DNA of 31,826 bases from Methanomicrobia archaeon (GTDB lineage Archaea; Methanobacteriota_B; Thermococci; Methanofastidiosales; NM3), in the NCBI GenBank assembly GCA_011372835.1, contig DSAJ01000112.1:1-31826 (forward strand). Reading direction: 5' to 3'. The translations under genes were made by a program, and so were the position numbers. The notes under the pieces were generated by a model. It made no database searches. It saw nothing but the letters and a program-made list of their open reading frames with translations, and was not told the DNA's origin. This document shows, in pieces, positions 24,900 to 31,826 of the stretch; the stretch's first letter is position 1; each line of letters begins with the position of its first letter.

Positions 24900-25493
24900 T
24901 TAGATTCCTTCCTGTCGAGCGAATGCATGGTGTCCGTTCATGTCGATGAGCTGCTTGGCCTCGGTGACCTTGGCCAGCGAGACTGACATCTCATCTGCGA
25001 TGCGCTCCACGTCGTAGCCCTTGTAGTAGAGGGCCGAAAACTCCGTCATGTCGATGGCGGTGCTGTTGGAGCGCAGTCCGAGCCGTTCGCGTCGATAGTT
25101 GACGGCGGCGGGCGTGACCTGGAGGATCGATGCGATCTCCTTGTCTGGTAGGCTTTCATGGTAGAGCCTTAAAAAATCTTCGTCAGTGAACTTGGTCCTC
25201 ACGTAGTTCGACTTGAGCCCGAGCCGTTCGCGTCGATAGTTGACGGTCGACTGGGTCACACCGAGCACCGATGCGATCTCCTTGTCGGTAAGGCCCTCGT
25301 TGCACAGTGCGGCGATGATCTTGTCCCCGACGCCGGCGCGCTTAAAATTAGTCTTGAGGCCCAGCTTGCACCTCCTGTAGTTGACGGCCGCTTGTGAGAC
25401 TCCAAGCCCCTCGGCGATCTCGCGGTCGGTAAGCCCCTGATCGTAGAGTTCCAAAAGCTGCTCGTCGCTGAACTTGGAGGGCTTCCTGGGCAT
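24900..25493 (-). CDS. Protein of four tandem helix-turn-helix repeats
   Basis: A 197-residue protein made of four HTH units (7-49, 56-97, 102-144, 149-185). The first three follow the pattern (F)-D-E-x-L-L-x-L-Y-x-x-G-L-T-D-x-E-I-A-x-x-L-G-V-(T/S)-Q-x-x-V-N-Y-R-R-x-x-L-G-L; the fourth is diverged. They resemble sigma-region-4/resolvase HTHs. Units two and three share an exact 28-bp DNA repeat (25078-25105 and 25219-25246), 141 bp apart. No other domain is visible, so it probably binds tandem DNA half-sites. ATG 25493 is 26 nt from the TATA TTTTTATGG, implying leaderless mRNA. Longer open frame to 25553 rejected. It is the first gene of a transcript with srp54. Family unknown to me. Confidence 0.75.
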   Translation of the reverse strand: MPRKPSKFSDEQLLELYDQGLTDREIAEGLGVSQAAVNYRRCKLGLKTNFKRAGVGDKIIAALCNEGLTDKEIASVLGVTQSTVNYRRERLGLKSNYVRTKFTDEDFLRLYHESLPDKEIASILQVTPAAVNYRRERLGLRSNSTAIDMTEFSALYYKGYDVERIADEMSVSLAKVTEAKQLIDMNGHHAFARQEGI

Positions 25494-25553
25494 ACTATGA
25501 CTATGCCAAATCCACCATAAAAACCTTGCGGGGGATGAACGTCTCTGGAACAA

Positions 25554-26222
25554 CTAGAGCGGGAGGTGATTGACCACCGTCATCGCCGCCCCTGTGGCGA
25601 TGGGGATGGTGAGGTTGTCGTTCAATCGAAACGTCACAAGCTCGCTCAGGGCGCCAACGATCCCGCCCGCGATGGCGACTATTGGCGTGAGGAGTATCAC
25701 GCAGATGAGCGTGCTCACGGCGAGGCACCCGAGGAATCCCTCGAGCGTCTTCTTGCCATAGATGCGGTGCCGGCCGAACGTCATGCCGATCATCGCCGCC
25801 GCGCTGTCGCCGATGACGAGCACTGCTATCGCAGCGATGGCGATGTTTTTCGGGAAAAGGAGGATGGAGATGAACGCGCCGAGCGCGAAATAGGTCTGAC
25901 CGCCAAGGGTGTGGCGCTCCTCTGAGCGCAAGAGCGGCTTGAACGTGGGGATGGAGACGTCGCGCTGGATCTCGCGTTTCCCGTCGAGGGACTTGAGGCG
26001 TATCGAAGTGTTGTAGCTCTCGCGCTCGAAGAAGTAGCTGATATACTTGTTCTTGTTGTAGATCCGGGTGTAGTCGATGATCAAGAACGCGCCGAGCGCA
26101 AGCCCGGTGAACACGAGCAGTTCGGTCCTCGTGAAGACGAAGTAGTAGAGAACGGGTATGATGAGGCCGACGTAGTGTATGCGCTTCCTCTTGGCCTCAA
26201 GGACTACCTCCTCCGAAAACAT
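25554..26222 (-). CDS. Dolichol/phytol/diacylglycerol kinase-family (SEC59/DGK1-like) membrane protein
   Basis: A 222-residue membrane protein with about six helices. Family motifs are RHTLGGQTYFALG, IGDSAAAMIGMTFGRH and GKKTLEGFLGC, the segments that bind CTP in SEC59, VTE5 and DGK1 kinases. It probably phosphorylates a polyprenol, dolichol or a lipid alcohol with CTP; the substrate is not known. GGGAAG lies about 8 nt before ATG 26222. Downstream, 60 nt separate it from the four-HTH gene, which has its own promoter. It follows the basic-protein gene by 31 nt. Confidence 0.85.
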   Translation of the reverse strand: MFSEEVVLEAKRKRIHYVGLIIPVLYYFVFTRTELLVFTGLALGAFLIIDYTRIYNKNKYISYFFERESYNTSIRLKSLDGKREIQRDVSIPTFKPLLRSEERHTLGGQTYFALGAFISILLFPKNIAIAAIAVLVIGDSAAAMIGMTFGRHRIYGKKTLEGFLGCLAVSTLICVILLTPIVAIAGGIVGALSELVTFRLNDNLTIPIATGAAMTVVNHLPL

Positions 26223-26253
26223 GGTGCTCGCTTCCCGTCATGGGTCTGACGAC

Positions 26254-26556
26254 CTATCTGTAGGTGCTAAACCGCGAGAGGAGTCGATTCAGCTTCTTTG
26301 CGACCTCGGAAGGGATGATGCCTTCCTCCTCCTTCTCGTTGATGTAGTTCTTTGCGTCCCTGACGCTTTGTTTCGTGGCCTTGGCATAGATCATGCCCTT
26401 GACCTGCGCGGCGTTCTTCTCGTCGAGTTCGTTAATAAGCTGGTCTAGATCGTACTTGAAGTCATCAATGCGCCTCATGTTGAGGCATTGCTTCTTCTTT
26501 GATTTCTTGCCTGCGATCTTTTGTTTTGAGTCTCTGTATCTTCTGGGCAGTGCCAT
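26254..26556 (-). CDS. Basic 100-residue archaeal protein, function unknown
   Basis: This small protein starts MALPRRYRDSKQK and has two parts: a Lys-rich N-terminus (1-28) and a helical remainder (30-100) with an Asp/Lys-rich pattern (KYDLDQLINELDEKNAAQVKGM). There are no Cys or membrane helices. The frame is open further upstream, but the ATG at 26556 follows AGGTGA five bases away, which itself contains the TBP stop, so 26556 is the real start. The position directly after TBP, with only a 4-nt gap, suggests a link to transcription or DNA binding. I do not recognise it. Confidence 0.72.
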   Translation of the reverse strand: MALPRRYRDSKQKIAGKKSKKKQCLNMRRIDDFKYDLDQLINELDEKNAAQVKGMIYAKATKQSVRDAKNYINEKEEEGIIPSEVAKKLNRLLSRFSTYR

Positions 26557-26560
26557 TGTT

Positions 26561-27127
26561 TCACCTAACTTCGATGCCGATGTCCTCGAGCTCCTCGACG
26601 AGCTTCTTGATCCCGTTGTCGACATCGTCCTTGCTCTTCGCGCCGGCGCACACGATACGACCCGTGTTGAAGATGAGGATCGCCACCTTTGGCACCTTGA
26701 CGCGGTAGACGAGTCCTGGGAACTGCTCCGGCTCGTATTCGCAGTTCTCGAGTTCGAAGACAAGATTCTCGAGGTCGAGCTCGACATCGAGATTTGCGGT
26801 TGCTACCATGTTTTGTAATTTGAGGTCGGGTTCCTGATTGATCTCGAACCCGATGTTACGAAGATTATCGATGATGATGTGTATGGCGCGTTCTGCATCG
26901 GACACGGACTTGGCCCCCGTGCAGATGAGCTTGCCAGTCGAGAACACGAGCGTGGAGGTCTTTGGTTCTCCAAGCTTGTAGACGAGTCCCGGGAACTGCT
27001 CCGGCTCGAATTCGGTGTTCTCTATGCGAGCTGTGATGGTGTTGAGGTCAAGGTCGGCATGAATATCGGCTGAAACTACAACATTTACAATCTTTGATTC
27101 AATATGAAAATTATCTTCCTCACTCAT
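26561..27127 (-). CDS. tbp: TATA-box-binding protein
   Basis: This 188-residue saddle protein recruits TFB and RNA polymerase to promoters. It has the two-fold repeat: each half has EPEQFPGLVY and a T-G-(K/R)-x-x-C-x-G-A-K-S motif (TGKLICTGAKS and TGRIVCAGAKS). The N-terminal nine residues are acidic, with no long C-terminal tail. The ATG at 27127 comes 4 nt after the upstream zinc-ribbon gene. It is the only TBP copy in the window, but whether it is the sole copy in the genome cannot be told here. Confidence 0.97.
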   Translation of the reverse strand: MSEEDNFHIESKIVNVVVSADIHADLDLNTITARIENTEFEPEQFPGLVYKLGEPKTSTLVFSTGKLICTGAKSVSDAERAIHIIIDNLRNIGFEINQEPDLKLQNMVATANLDVELDLENLVFELENCEYEPEQFPGLVYRVKVPKVAILIFNTGRIVCAGAKSKDDVDNGIKKLVEELEDIGIEVR

Positions 27128-27131
27128 GAAA

Positions 27132-27467
27132 TCATTCCTTTACTATTTCATAGACAAATTTGCCCTTCTTGTTCTTGCTTTCCCTCTTTTGCACCTTTGA
27201 CTCAGCTTCGAGTTCCTCGAGTGCCTTCTCAGCCTCTTCCGGAGTGGCCTTGCTCTTGTACTTCTTGGCAAGGGTCGCAAGTGATGTGGCGCCGCTGCGC
27301 TTGATGTACTTGAGGAACAGCTGCTTGATGTCGTCGTCTTCCTCGGCGGCCGCGGCCTTCTGCTGCGCCTTTTGCAGACATGACTCGCAGATGCCGTTCT
27401 CATCGAGCTCGTCGTCCTGGTACCACTTCTTGCATTTCTCACACCTAACCAATGTCACCATTGCCAT
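27132..27467 (-). CDS. Zinc-ribbon plus helical (winged-helix-like) protein upstream of TBP
   Basis: A 111-residue protein. An N-terminal zinc ribbon is formed by CEKC and CESC, 18 residues apart. An Ala-rich acidic linker follows. The last 60 residues look like a winged helix or DNA-binding fold (GATSLATLAKKYKSKATPEEAEKALEELE, then a basic hairpin KNKKGKFVYEI). It resembles general archaeal regulators but I do not know the family. Three close ATGs compete (27470, 27467, 27461); 27467 has GGTGAT at five bases. Its position as the first gene of the TBP operon suggests a transcription-related role. Confidence 0.7.
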   Translation of the reverse strand: MAMVTLVRCEKCKKWYQDDELDENGICESCLQKAQQKAAAAEEDDDIKQLFLKYIKRSGATSLATLAKKYKSKATPEEAEKALEELEAESKVQKRESKNKKGKFVYEIVKE

Positions 27468-27493
27468 CATGAATCACCGATGTTACGTAAAAA

Positions 27494-27526
27494 GCTCTAT
27501 CCTTTTTATGCTCTATCCTTTTATAA
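27494..27526 (-). promoter_or_regulatory. TBP-operon promoter with duplicated element
   Basis: The TATA box TTATAAAA (27526-27519) overlaps the first copy of a 13-bp direct repeat, AAAAGGATAGAGC (27522-27510). The second copy is at 27506-27494, right at the predicted start (about 27496). The 16-bp spacing means both lie near the same DNA face only roughly. It could be an operator, or a duplicated promoter, since the second copy is preceded by CATAAA. Confidence 0.5.
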
Positions 27527-27578
27527 GTATTTCCCTTTAAAAGTCTTTAAAAAGAGAATCTGCCCCCTTTATAAATGA

Positions 27579-27716
27579 TTATTTTGTCTTACCCGGCATG
27601 CATTCAATACACACACCCACACTGCTCCGTATGCACGAGGGGCATACGTTCCTCTGGCAGAGCAGGCATTCACGCAGCAGGTGTGCGTTCTTTCCACATA
27701 TCTCACATCGTTCCAT
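27579..27716 (-). CDS. 45-residue Cys-rich zinc-finger protein downstream of carS
   Basis: A very small protein with eight Cys: CEIC (4, 7), CLLC (17, 20), CPSC (25, 28) and CIEC (36, 39), plus a His at 12. It resembles a cross-brace or B-box-type two-zinc fold. The ATG at 27716 follows GGTGA, which overlaps the carS stop, so it is translated after carS. I do not know its role. The remaining 27471-27578 holds only the TBP-operon promoter and the T-rich run. Confidence 0.75.
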   Translation of the reverse strand: MERCEICGKNAHLLRECLLCQRNVCPSCIRSSVGVCIECMPGKTK

Positions 27717-27722
27717 ATTCGT

Positions 27723-28238
27723 TCACCACGGTACGTCCTTTAAGCCGACCTTGTTGCTCATCACGTTGGTGCCGTAGTGGATAAGGGGTGTTAGGACAAA
27801 GAGGATAACGATGTCTGTCACGGGTGGAATATATATTATAGATGCGAACACCAAAGCGCCGATGAGAAAGTCCCACTGGTCGAGCAGAGGAAGGGGCCGC
27901 CCCCTGGCTATGCCCATCCTCCGCTTGAAGAAGCTCTCGGTCATGTCGCCGAAGAGCGCGCCGAATCCGAGAAGGAATCCAAGGAGCAGCGCATCCGCAT
28001 ACGAAGCATCGGCGATGGGAAAGAGCTCGGGGGCAAGGAGGAACTGGACAAGCGACATGGCCATCGCAAGCGACGTTCCGGCGAGAAATCCGCCGTACGT
28101 CACGCCGTCGCCCACGATGCGCCTGCCGTCCCACGCAAGGCGGCCGCCGTCGACCGGCTTCGTGTTGTGGATGGCGCACGCGCCGCCGTTGGCGACATAA
28201 GCGGGCAGGATGAACCATATTGCAGCAAGGAGACCCAC
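27723..28238 (-). CDS. carS: CDP-archaeol synthase CarS
   Basis: This 171-residue integral membrane enzyme activates unsaturated archaeol (digeranylgeranyl-glycerol phosphate) with CTP to give CDP-archaeol, the branch point to polar archaeal lipids. It shows the DUF46 pattern: PAYVANGGACAI, then RRIVGDGVTYGGFLAG, FGDMTESFFKRRMGI and LLDQWDFLIG. About five membrane helices are seen. The start is GTG at 28238 with GGGAGG about 7 nt upstream. A TATA box GGTTTAAAAA (28280-28271) precedes it. Followed by the 45-residue zinc-finger gene after 6 nt. Confidence 0.94.
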   Translation of the reverse strand: MGLLAAIWFILPAYVANGGACAIHNTKPVDGGRLAWDGRRIVGDGVTYGGFLAGTSLAMAMSLVQFLLAPELFPIADASYADALLLGFLLGFGALFGDMTESFFKRRMGIARGRPLPLLDQWDFLIGALVFASIIYIPPVTDIVILFVLTPLIHYGTNVMSNKVGLKDVPW

Positions 28239-28332
28239 GTAATAACCTCCCTACTAGCACTCAGGACACGTTTTTAAACCTTTCTTAAATGGTGCTGTCT
28301 TTTTTTGCACCTCTGATCGCGAAGCACGTGGC

Positions 28333-29211
28333 TCAGTGGCGCGTCGACTGTATGGTGAATATGCCCCCGATCACGAGCGCAAGGCCCACGAGCATCGCGA
28401 CAGTTGCCTCTTCCGAGAGGAGCGCGATGGAGAGCATGACGGCAAAGATCGGCATCAGAAGCTTGAACGCCGTGGCGTTGACGACACCAACGATGCGAAG
28501 CGAGTAGTTGAACACGATGTAGACGAGCGCGGTGGGAACGACACCGATATAAGCTGCGATCGCCCACTGGGGCACGGTAAGGTCGCCAAGCTCAGGTGCC
28601 GCACCGTATCCCACGAGCGCAAGGGTGAGTATGACAAGGCCGAAGACCATTGTGTAGAACGTCGCGGTCGTGCTCCCGTACTTGTTGACGTATCCCTTCA
28701 TATATATCGAGTAGATGCCCATGGCAAGCGCAGCGCATATCAGCAGCATGTCACCGATAAAATATTCTTCTGACACGATGCTTCCAAGCGACTCCCCGTT
28801 CGTGATGACGAGCACGAGGCCTGCCACCCCCACGAGTGCGCCAGCGATGCGCCGTTTCGTGAAATGCTCCTTGATGAGCCATGGCGACAGGAACGCAACG
28901 AATATGGCCTGGGAGTTGACGATGATCGAGGACGATGACGCGGTGGAGCGGGCGAGTCCGCTGTAGAGCAGGAACGTGAACCCCGCGATGCCCAGCGCGC
29001 CGAGCCCGACGAGGCGGGACACATCGGCGCGTTCGACTCGCCGTGCGAGGGAGAAGGGCACGAGCGCGATGACGGCGAAGAAGTATCGCAAGAACGAGAG
29101 CGTCAGCGGGGATATCGTCTCGGTAAGATGCTTTGAACCGGGAAAGAACGTTGCCCAGAGGAACATGGTCACGACGAGCACGACGTACCACTTCCCGTAT
29201 CCGGAGTCCAT
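28333..29211 (-). CDS. EamA-family (DMT) transporter
   Basis: This protein of about 292 residues has ten predicted membrane helices in two EamA repeats. Family features are FLWATFFPGSKHL near the start, SFLRYFFAVIAL, and the repeat ending GALVGVAGLVLVI. The second half has VVPTALVYIVFNYSL and a final short helix. It exports amino acids, nucleosides or other metabolites; the substrate is unknown. The ATG at 29211 follows GTGA, which includes the TrmI stop; the GTG at 29220 overlaps that stop. Operon with trmI. Confidence 0.88.
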   Translation of the reverse strand: MDSGYGKWYVVLVVTMFLWATFFPGSKHLTETISPLTLSFLRYFFAVIALVPFSLARRVERADVSRLVGLGALGIAGFTFLLYSGLARSTASSSSIIVNSQAIFVAFLSPWLIKEHFTKRRIAGALVGVAGLVLVITNGESLGSIVSEEYFIGDMLLICAALAMGIYSIYMKGYVNKYGSTTATFYTMVFGLVILTLALVGYGAAPELGDLTVPQWAIAAYIGVVPTALVYIVFNYSLRIVGVVNATAFKLLMPIFAVMLSIALLSEEATVAMLVGLALVIGGIFTIQSTRH

Positions 29212-29216
29212 GCTTT

Positions 29217-29975
29217 TCACTTCTTCCGAGCGAATGAGAGGTAGCCGGTGTGCCCGAGCATGAGCGTTTTAGGTCTCGTGCCGGTGCGTTTGACCTCGTA
29301 CTCCCTCGTGATGCATTCGATCGTCGTCACCTCAACCCAGAGGTCCCTGTCGAGCGAGTCGTAGAGGCGCGTGACCTGTTCGATGGTGGGCGAGAACGAG
29401 AACAGGTGCCCGCCGTGCTTGAGCGCCTTGTGGGCGTGGTCGGTGACGCGGTGCGGTTCGGGGAGGTCGAGCGCGACGAGGTCGATGCCGTGCTCCTCGA
29501 TGCCATCGTAGATGTCCTGGCGGCGTATGGTGTAGTTGGTCACCCCGTAGCCGTCGAGATTCTTCTGAGCGAGATTGGCGAAGTCGTCGCGTATCTCATA
29601 GGACGTGACGTGCCCGTCGGGCGCCACTGCCGTCGCGAGAAAGAGCGTGAGCGCGCCGGAGCCGACGCCGGCCTCGACGACGCGCTTGCCGTTGGAAAGA
29701 CCCGTGTGGGCGATGATCTGGCATGCGTCCTTGAGCTGGATCGTCTGGGGAAGCTTTTTCATCTTCTGTAGGTAGTCGACAAGCGTTGGCTCGAGCACCG
29801 AGAACTCGCGGTTCATATGCGTCACGGCCGCGAATCCCGGTTCCTTGCCCTCGATCTCGGTAAGGTCCACGATGCCGTGGTGCGTGTGGAGCGTCTCCCG
29901 CTCCCCGAGGTCGAGCATGAACTTCTTGCCCTTCTCGTCGACGAGAAGCACCCTGTCGCCCTTTTTAAATGGCAT
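29217..29975 (-). CDS. trmI: tRNA (adenine-N1)-methyltransferase (TrmI)
   Basis: This 252-residue SAM-dependent enzyme methylates A57/A58 of the tRNA T-loop. An N-terminal beta domain (1-60) is followed by the Rossmann fold with the SAM motif EAGVGSGALTLFLA and the catalytic-region DLPEPH. It ends HTGYLSFARKK. Full length for archaeal TrmI. The ATG at 29975 sits about 26 nt from the TATA TTTTAATA (30005-29998), so the mRNA may be leaderless; it is also followed by GAAAGGAT upstream of the ATG. It is divergent from secF. Confidence 0.93.
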   Translation of the reverse strand: MPFKKGDRVLLVDEKGKKFMLDLGERETLHTHHGIVDLTEIEGKEPGFAAVTHMNREFSVLEPTLVDYLQKMKKLPQTIQLKDACQIIAHTGLSNGKRVVEAGVGSGALTLFLATAVAPDGHVTSYEIRDDFANLAQKNLDGYGVTNYTIRRQDIYDGIEEHGIDLVALDLPEPHRVTDHAHKALKHGGHLFSFSPTIEQVTRLYDSLDRDLWVEVTTIECITREYEVKRTGTRPKTLMLGHTGYLSFARKK

Positions 29976-30083
29976 ATCCTTTCAGTTTCCGCACTGGTAT
30001 TAAAATGTATCGATGAGCGCCGCGACACGAAATGATGCCCCTCGTGCATGTGCTTGACGGAGCCTTGATGCGGTGTCGATAGG

Positions 30084-30179
30084 TTTAAAAAGCGGCATAT
30101 GCGATGTTTAGGTATTACAACGGTGAACCCATCTGTTCAACCGGTCCCTCAAACGGACGATCCTGACGTGGTGAGCTGA
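30084..30179 (+). promoter_or_regulatory. secFD promoter and leader with an 18-codon open frame
   Basis: TTTAAAAA (30084-30091) predicts transcription from about 30113. A short frame starts at GTG 30123 and ends at TGA 30177-30179, overlapping the secF ATG by one base (TGATG). It encodes 18 residues, mostly Pro, Val and Asp. Whether it is translated is unknown. GGTGAG lies five bases before the secF ATG. Confidence 0.4.
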
Positions 30180-31072
30180 TGAATCTGGATGAGATTATTG
30201 ATAGGATCAACATTACTGGCAGGGACAGAAGGATTCTGATAGGATTTCCCCTCATATTGCTTCTATTATCTGTCATCGTAATCGCAACGAACGGCATGAC
30301 ATTTGGTACCGACCTCGAGGGCGGTACACAGATAACGATCACGAACCTGTCGGTAGACGCCGACACGCTGCAGCAGGAGCTGCAGGACCGTTTCAACTCG
30401 GCCCAGCTCAAGGTCAAGCCGGCACCGGGATTGCAGACGGACCTCATCTTCGTCGAGGCACCAACGAGCATCCCCTCGGGTGAGCTGGAATCGTTTTTCA
30501 GAGATAATTACCCGGGGGCCGACCTCTCGTTTTCCGTCTTCGATGCGACGGTGAGCAGCAGCTTCAGGGAACAGGCGACCCAGGCTCTCATCTTCGCGTT
30601 CATCGGCATGTCGATCATCGTCTTCATCGTCTTCCGCTCCCCCGTGCCCAGCCTTGCGGTGGTGCTCTCGGCCATCTCCGACATCACCATCACGGTGGCG
30701 ATCATGAGCGCGCTTGGCATCACGCTCACGCTTGGCACGATAGCTGCGCTGCTTATGGTCATCGGGTATTCCGTCGACTCGGACATCCTGCTTACCACGA
30801 GGCTCATCAAGCGCCGCGGCGAGCTCAATGACAAGGTGCGCCGCGCAATGAAGACCGGCGTCACGATGACGCTCACCACGCTTGCGGCCATGTTCGTGCT
30901 CTGGATCGTCTCGCAGCACCCGACGCTTGATTCGATAGCCATCGTGCTCATCTTCGCACTCGTCATCGATCTCATCAACACGTGGATGTTAAACACAGGC
31001 ATCCTGATGTGGTATATCGAGAACAAGGAGGGCAAGAAGCTCTCACGACGCAAGAGGAGGAGTTCGGCATGA
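30179..31072 (+). CDS. secF: Protein-export membrane protein SecF
   Basis: This 297-residue subunit helps translocated proteins leave the Sec channel. It has a first membrane helix near 20-40, then an outside domain opening with TFGTDLEGGTQI, and five more helices (about 138-290) holding FIGMSIIVFIVF, AISDITITVAIM and VIGYSVDSDILLTTRL. These match the RND-type SecF family. A basic cytoplasmic tail ends the protein. The gene overlaps secD by 4 nt, the normal archaeal order (secF first). Confidence 0.95.
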   Translation: MNLDEIIDRINITGRDRRILIGFPLILLLLSVIVIATNGMTFGTDLEGGTQITITNLSVDADTLQQELQDRFNSAQLKVKPAPGLQTDLIFVEAPTSIPSGELESFFRDNYPGADLSFSVFDATVSSSFREQATQALIFAFIGMSIIVFIVFRSPVPSLAVVLSAISDITITVAIMSALGITLTLGTIAALLMVIGYSVDSDILLTTRLIKRRGELNDKVRRAMKTGVTMTLTTLAAMFVLWIVSQHPTLDSIAIVLIFALVIDLINTWMLNTGILMWYIENKEGKKLSRRKRRSSA

Positions 31073-31826
31073 ACATCACGAGGACGATCATGGGGAATCT
31101 GCGGGTCGTGCTCTGGCTCATCATGCTCATCGGCGCGCTCGTGGCGATCAGCCCTACATACGGGGGCGACGGATTCTCGTCGAATCTGGAGTTTGGCATC
31201 GAGATCGAGGGCGGCTCGACGATCATCCTCGAGCTGCAGGGAAATCTCGTCCAGCTGCAGGGTGAACGCGACCTCATCGTCGAACACCTCATCGAGCAGA
31301 GCGCCGAGGTCGACATCACGAAGGTGTCGTCCAACGACGAGACGATCACCTATTCGGTGGACGACCTCGCTTCAGTAAAGAATGACATCACGCTTGCGAC
31401 GACATGGGCAACGACGACGTTTGATGAGGACGAGAACACGTTCACCGTCGAGGTGACCGTCAATCAGGCACATGCGCAGCTGCTCTCGTCGGTCACCAAC
31501 GGCAGCAAGGTGACGCTCGTGTCGTTCGAGGATGCGGAATGGTTCGAGGTGCGCCGCTCCCTCACCGAAGAGGAGGAGCAGATGATAAACGAGATGACGC
31601 GCGATGAGTTCGAGGAACACCTCCTTGGATGGTACGACGAGCAGCTCGGCGACCTCGCAACGGTCACGGCGCTGCAAAACCGCGTCTCGCCACAGACGAC
31701 CCAGGAGACCCGCGACATTCTCTCCACGAAGCTCAACTACCTTGGTCTTGCCGACATTCCCGTCAAGACGATCTCTGACAATCGCTACATCGAGGTGGAG
31801 TTCGCCGCTACCGAGCTCGAACAGGC
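31069..31826 (+). CDS. secD: Protein-export membrane protein SecD (partial, 3' end missing)
   Basis: The first 252 codons of SecD. A membrane helix (about 10-28) is followed by the large outside P1-type domain, opening with FGIEIEGGSTIILEL, the SecD counterpart of the SecF D-x-x-G-G-T motif. The rest of the visible part is the acidic outside domain; the five C-terminal helices lie beyond the window. GGAGGAG precedes ATG 31069 and the start overlaps the secF stop (ATGA), so the two are coupled. Confidence 0.94.
   Translation, partial: MNITRTIMGNLRVVLWLIMLIGALVAISPTYGGDGFSSNLEFGIEIEGGSTIILELQGNLVQLQGERDLIVEHLIEQSAEVDITKVSSNDETITYSVDDLASVKNDITLATTWATTTFDEDENTFTVEVTVNQAHAQLLSSVTNGSKVTLVSFEDAEWFEVRRSLTEEEEQMINEMTRDEFEEHLLGWYDEQLGDLATVTALQNRVSPQTTQETRDILSTKLNYLGLADIPVKTISDNRYIEVEFAATELEQ

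Noticed and set aside
1..31826. CRISPR arrays, tRNA or rRNA genes, IS elements, prophage
   Set aside because: I saw no regularly spaced short repeats, tRNA cloverleaf arms, transposase motifs or phage structural genes; gaps between genes are too short for most of these.

Overview
This window is chromosomal DNA from an archaeon, almost certainly a euryarchaeal-grade lineage (methanogen, Archaeoglobus or Thermoplasmatota level). I cannot place it further without a search. The evidence is a dense set of archaeal information genes: TBP, RNA polymerase subunit K, FEN-1 with a C-terminal PIP box, aEF1B, SRP54, the archaeal tRNA m1A methyltransferase and SecF-SecD. It also carries archaeal isoprenoid-lipid genes: isopentenyl phosphate kinase, geranylgeranyl diphosphate synthase, CarS and a polyprenol/dolichol kinase-like protein. 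Coding DNA is GC-rich and intergenic DNA is strongly AT-rich, with TATA boxes about 26 nt before the starts. Starts are a mix of leaderless ones and ones with GGTGA/GGAGGT ribosome sites. No stretch over 300 bases lacks a gene, and I saw no rRNA, tRNA, CRISPR, IS element or prophage.

Layout. 1-134: start of a PfkB-family sugar/nucleoside kinase running off the left edge. 412-3558: a three-gene FecBCD/BtuFCD-type importer operon whose lipoprotein carries an extra fasciclin domain. 3595-4293: AIM24/TIGR00266 protein. 4464-5411: PiT phosphate permease. 5401-6810 (minus): isopentenyl phosphate kinase and an ACT-domain protein. 6969-9373: argG-argH, with a C-terminally short ArgH. 9463-10569: prenyl diphosphate synthase. 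10802-18892: a 2135-residue secreted repeat protein and a single-pass membrane partner. 19076-19147: a 23-codon lysine-rich gene with its own promoter and terminator. 19366-20546: rpoK-fen1. 20558-21005 (minus): aEF1B and a zinc-ribbon protein. 21023-22015 (minus): a membrane-anchored winged-helix protein, divergent from 22142-23550, an AAA+ ATPase-AbrB pair. 23547-24896 (minus): SRP54. 24900-25493 (minus): a protein made of four helix-turn-helix repeats. 25554-27467 (minus): polyprenol kinase-like protein, a basic protein, TBP and a zinc-ribbon protein. 27579-28238 (minus): carS and a 45-residue zinc-finger protein. 28333-29975 (minus): EamA transporter and TrmI. 30179-31826: secF and the start of secD.

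How the genes fit together. Four enzymes of archaeal membrane-lipid synthesis lie scattered over 23 kb: IPK makes IPP, the prenyl synthase extends it, CarS activates the diether lipid with CTP, and the DGK1/SEC59-type kinase probably phosphorylates a prenol or lipid. SRP54 and SecDF serve export, which the large surface proteins and lipoprotein would use. The most unusual parts are the giant repeat protein with its partner, the tiny lysine-rich gene, the four-HTH protein, the AAA+/AbrB pair facing a membrane winged-helix protein, the FAS1-binding-protein fusion and the shortened ArgH. Several small genes (rpoK, two zinc-finger proteins, the 23-codon gene, partial pfkB) were found by reading the sequence directly.
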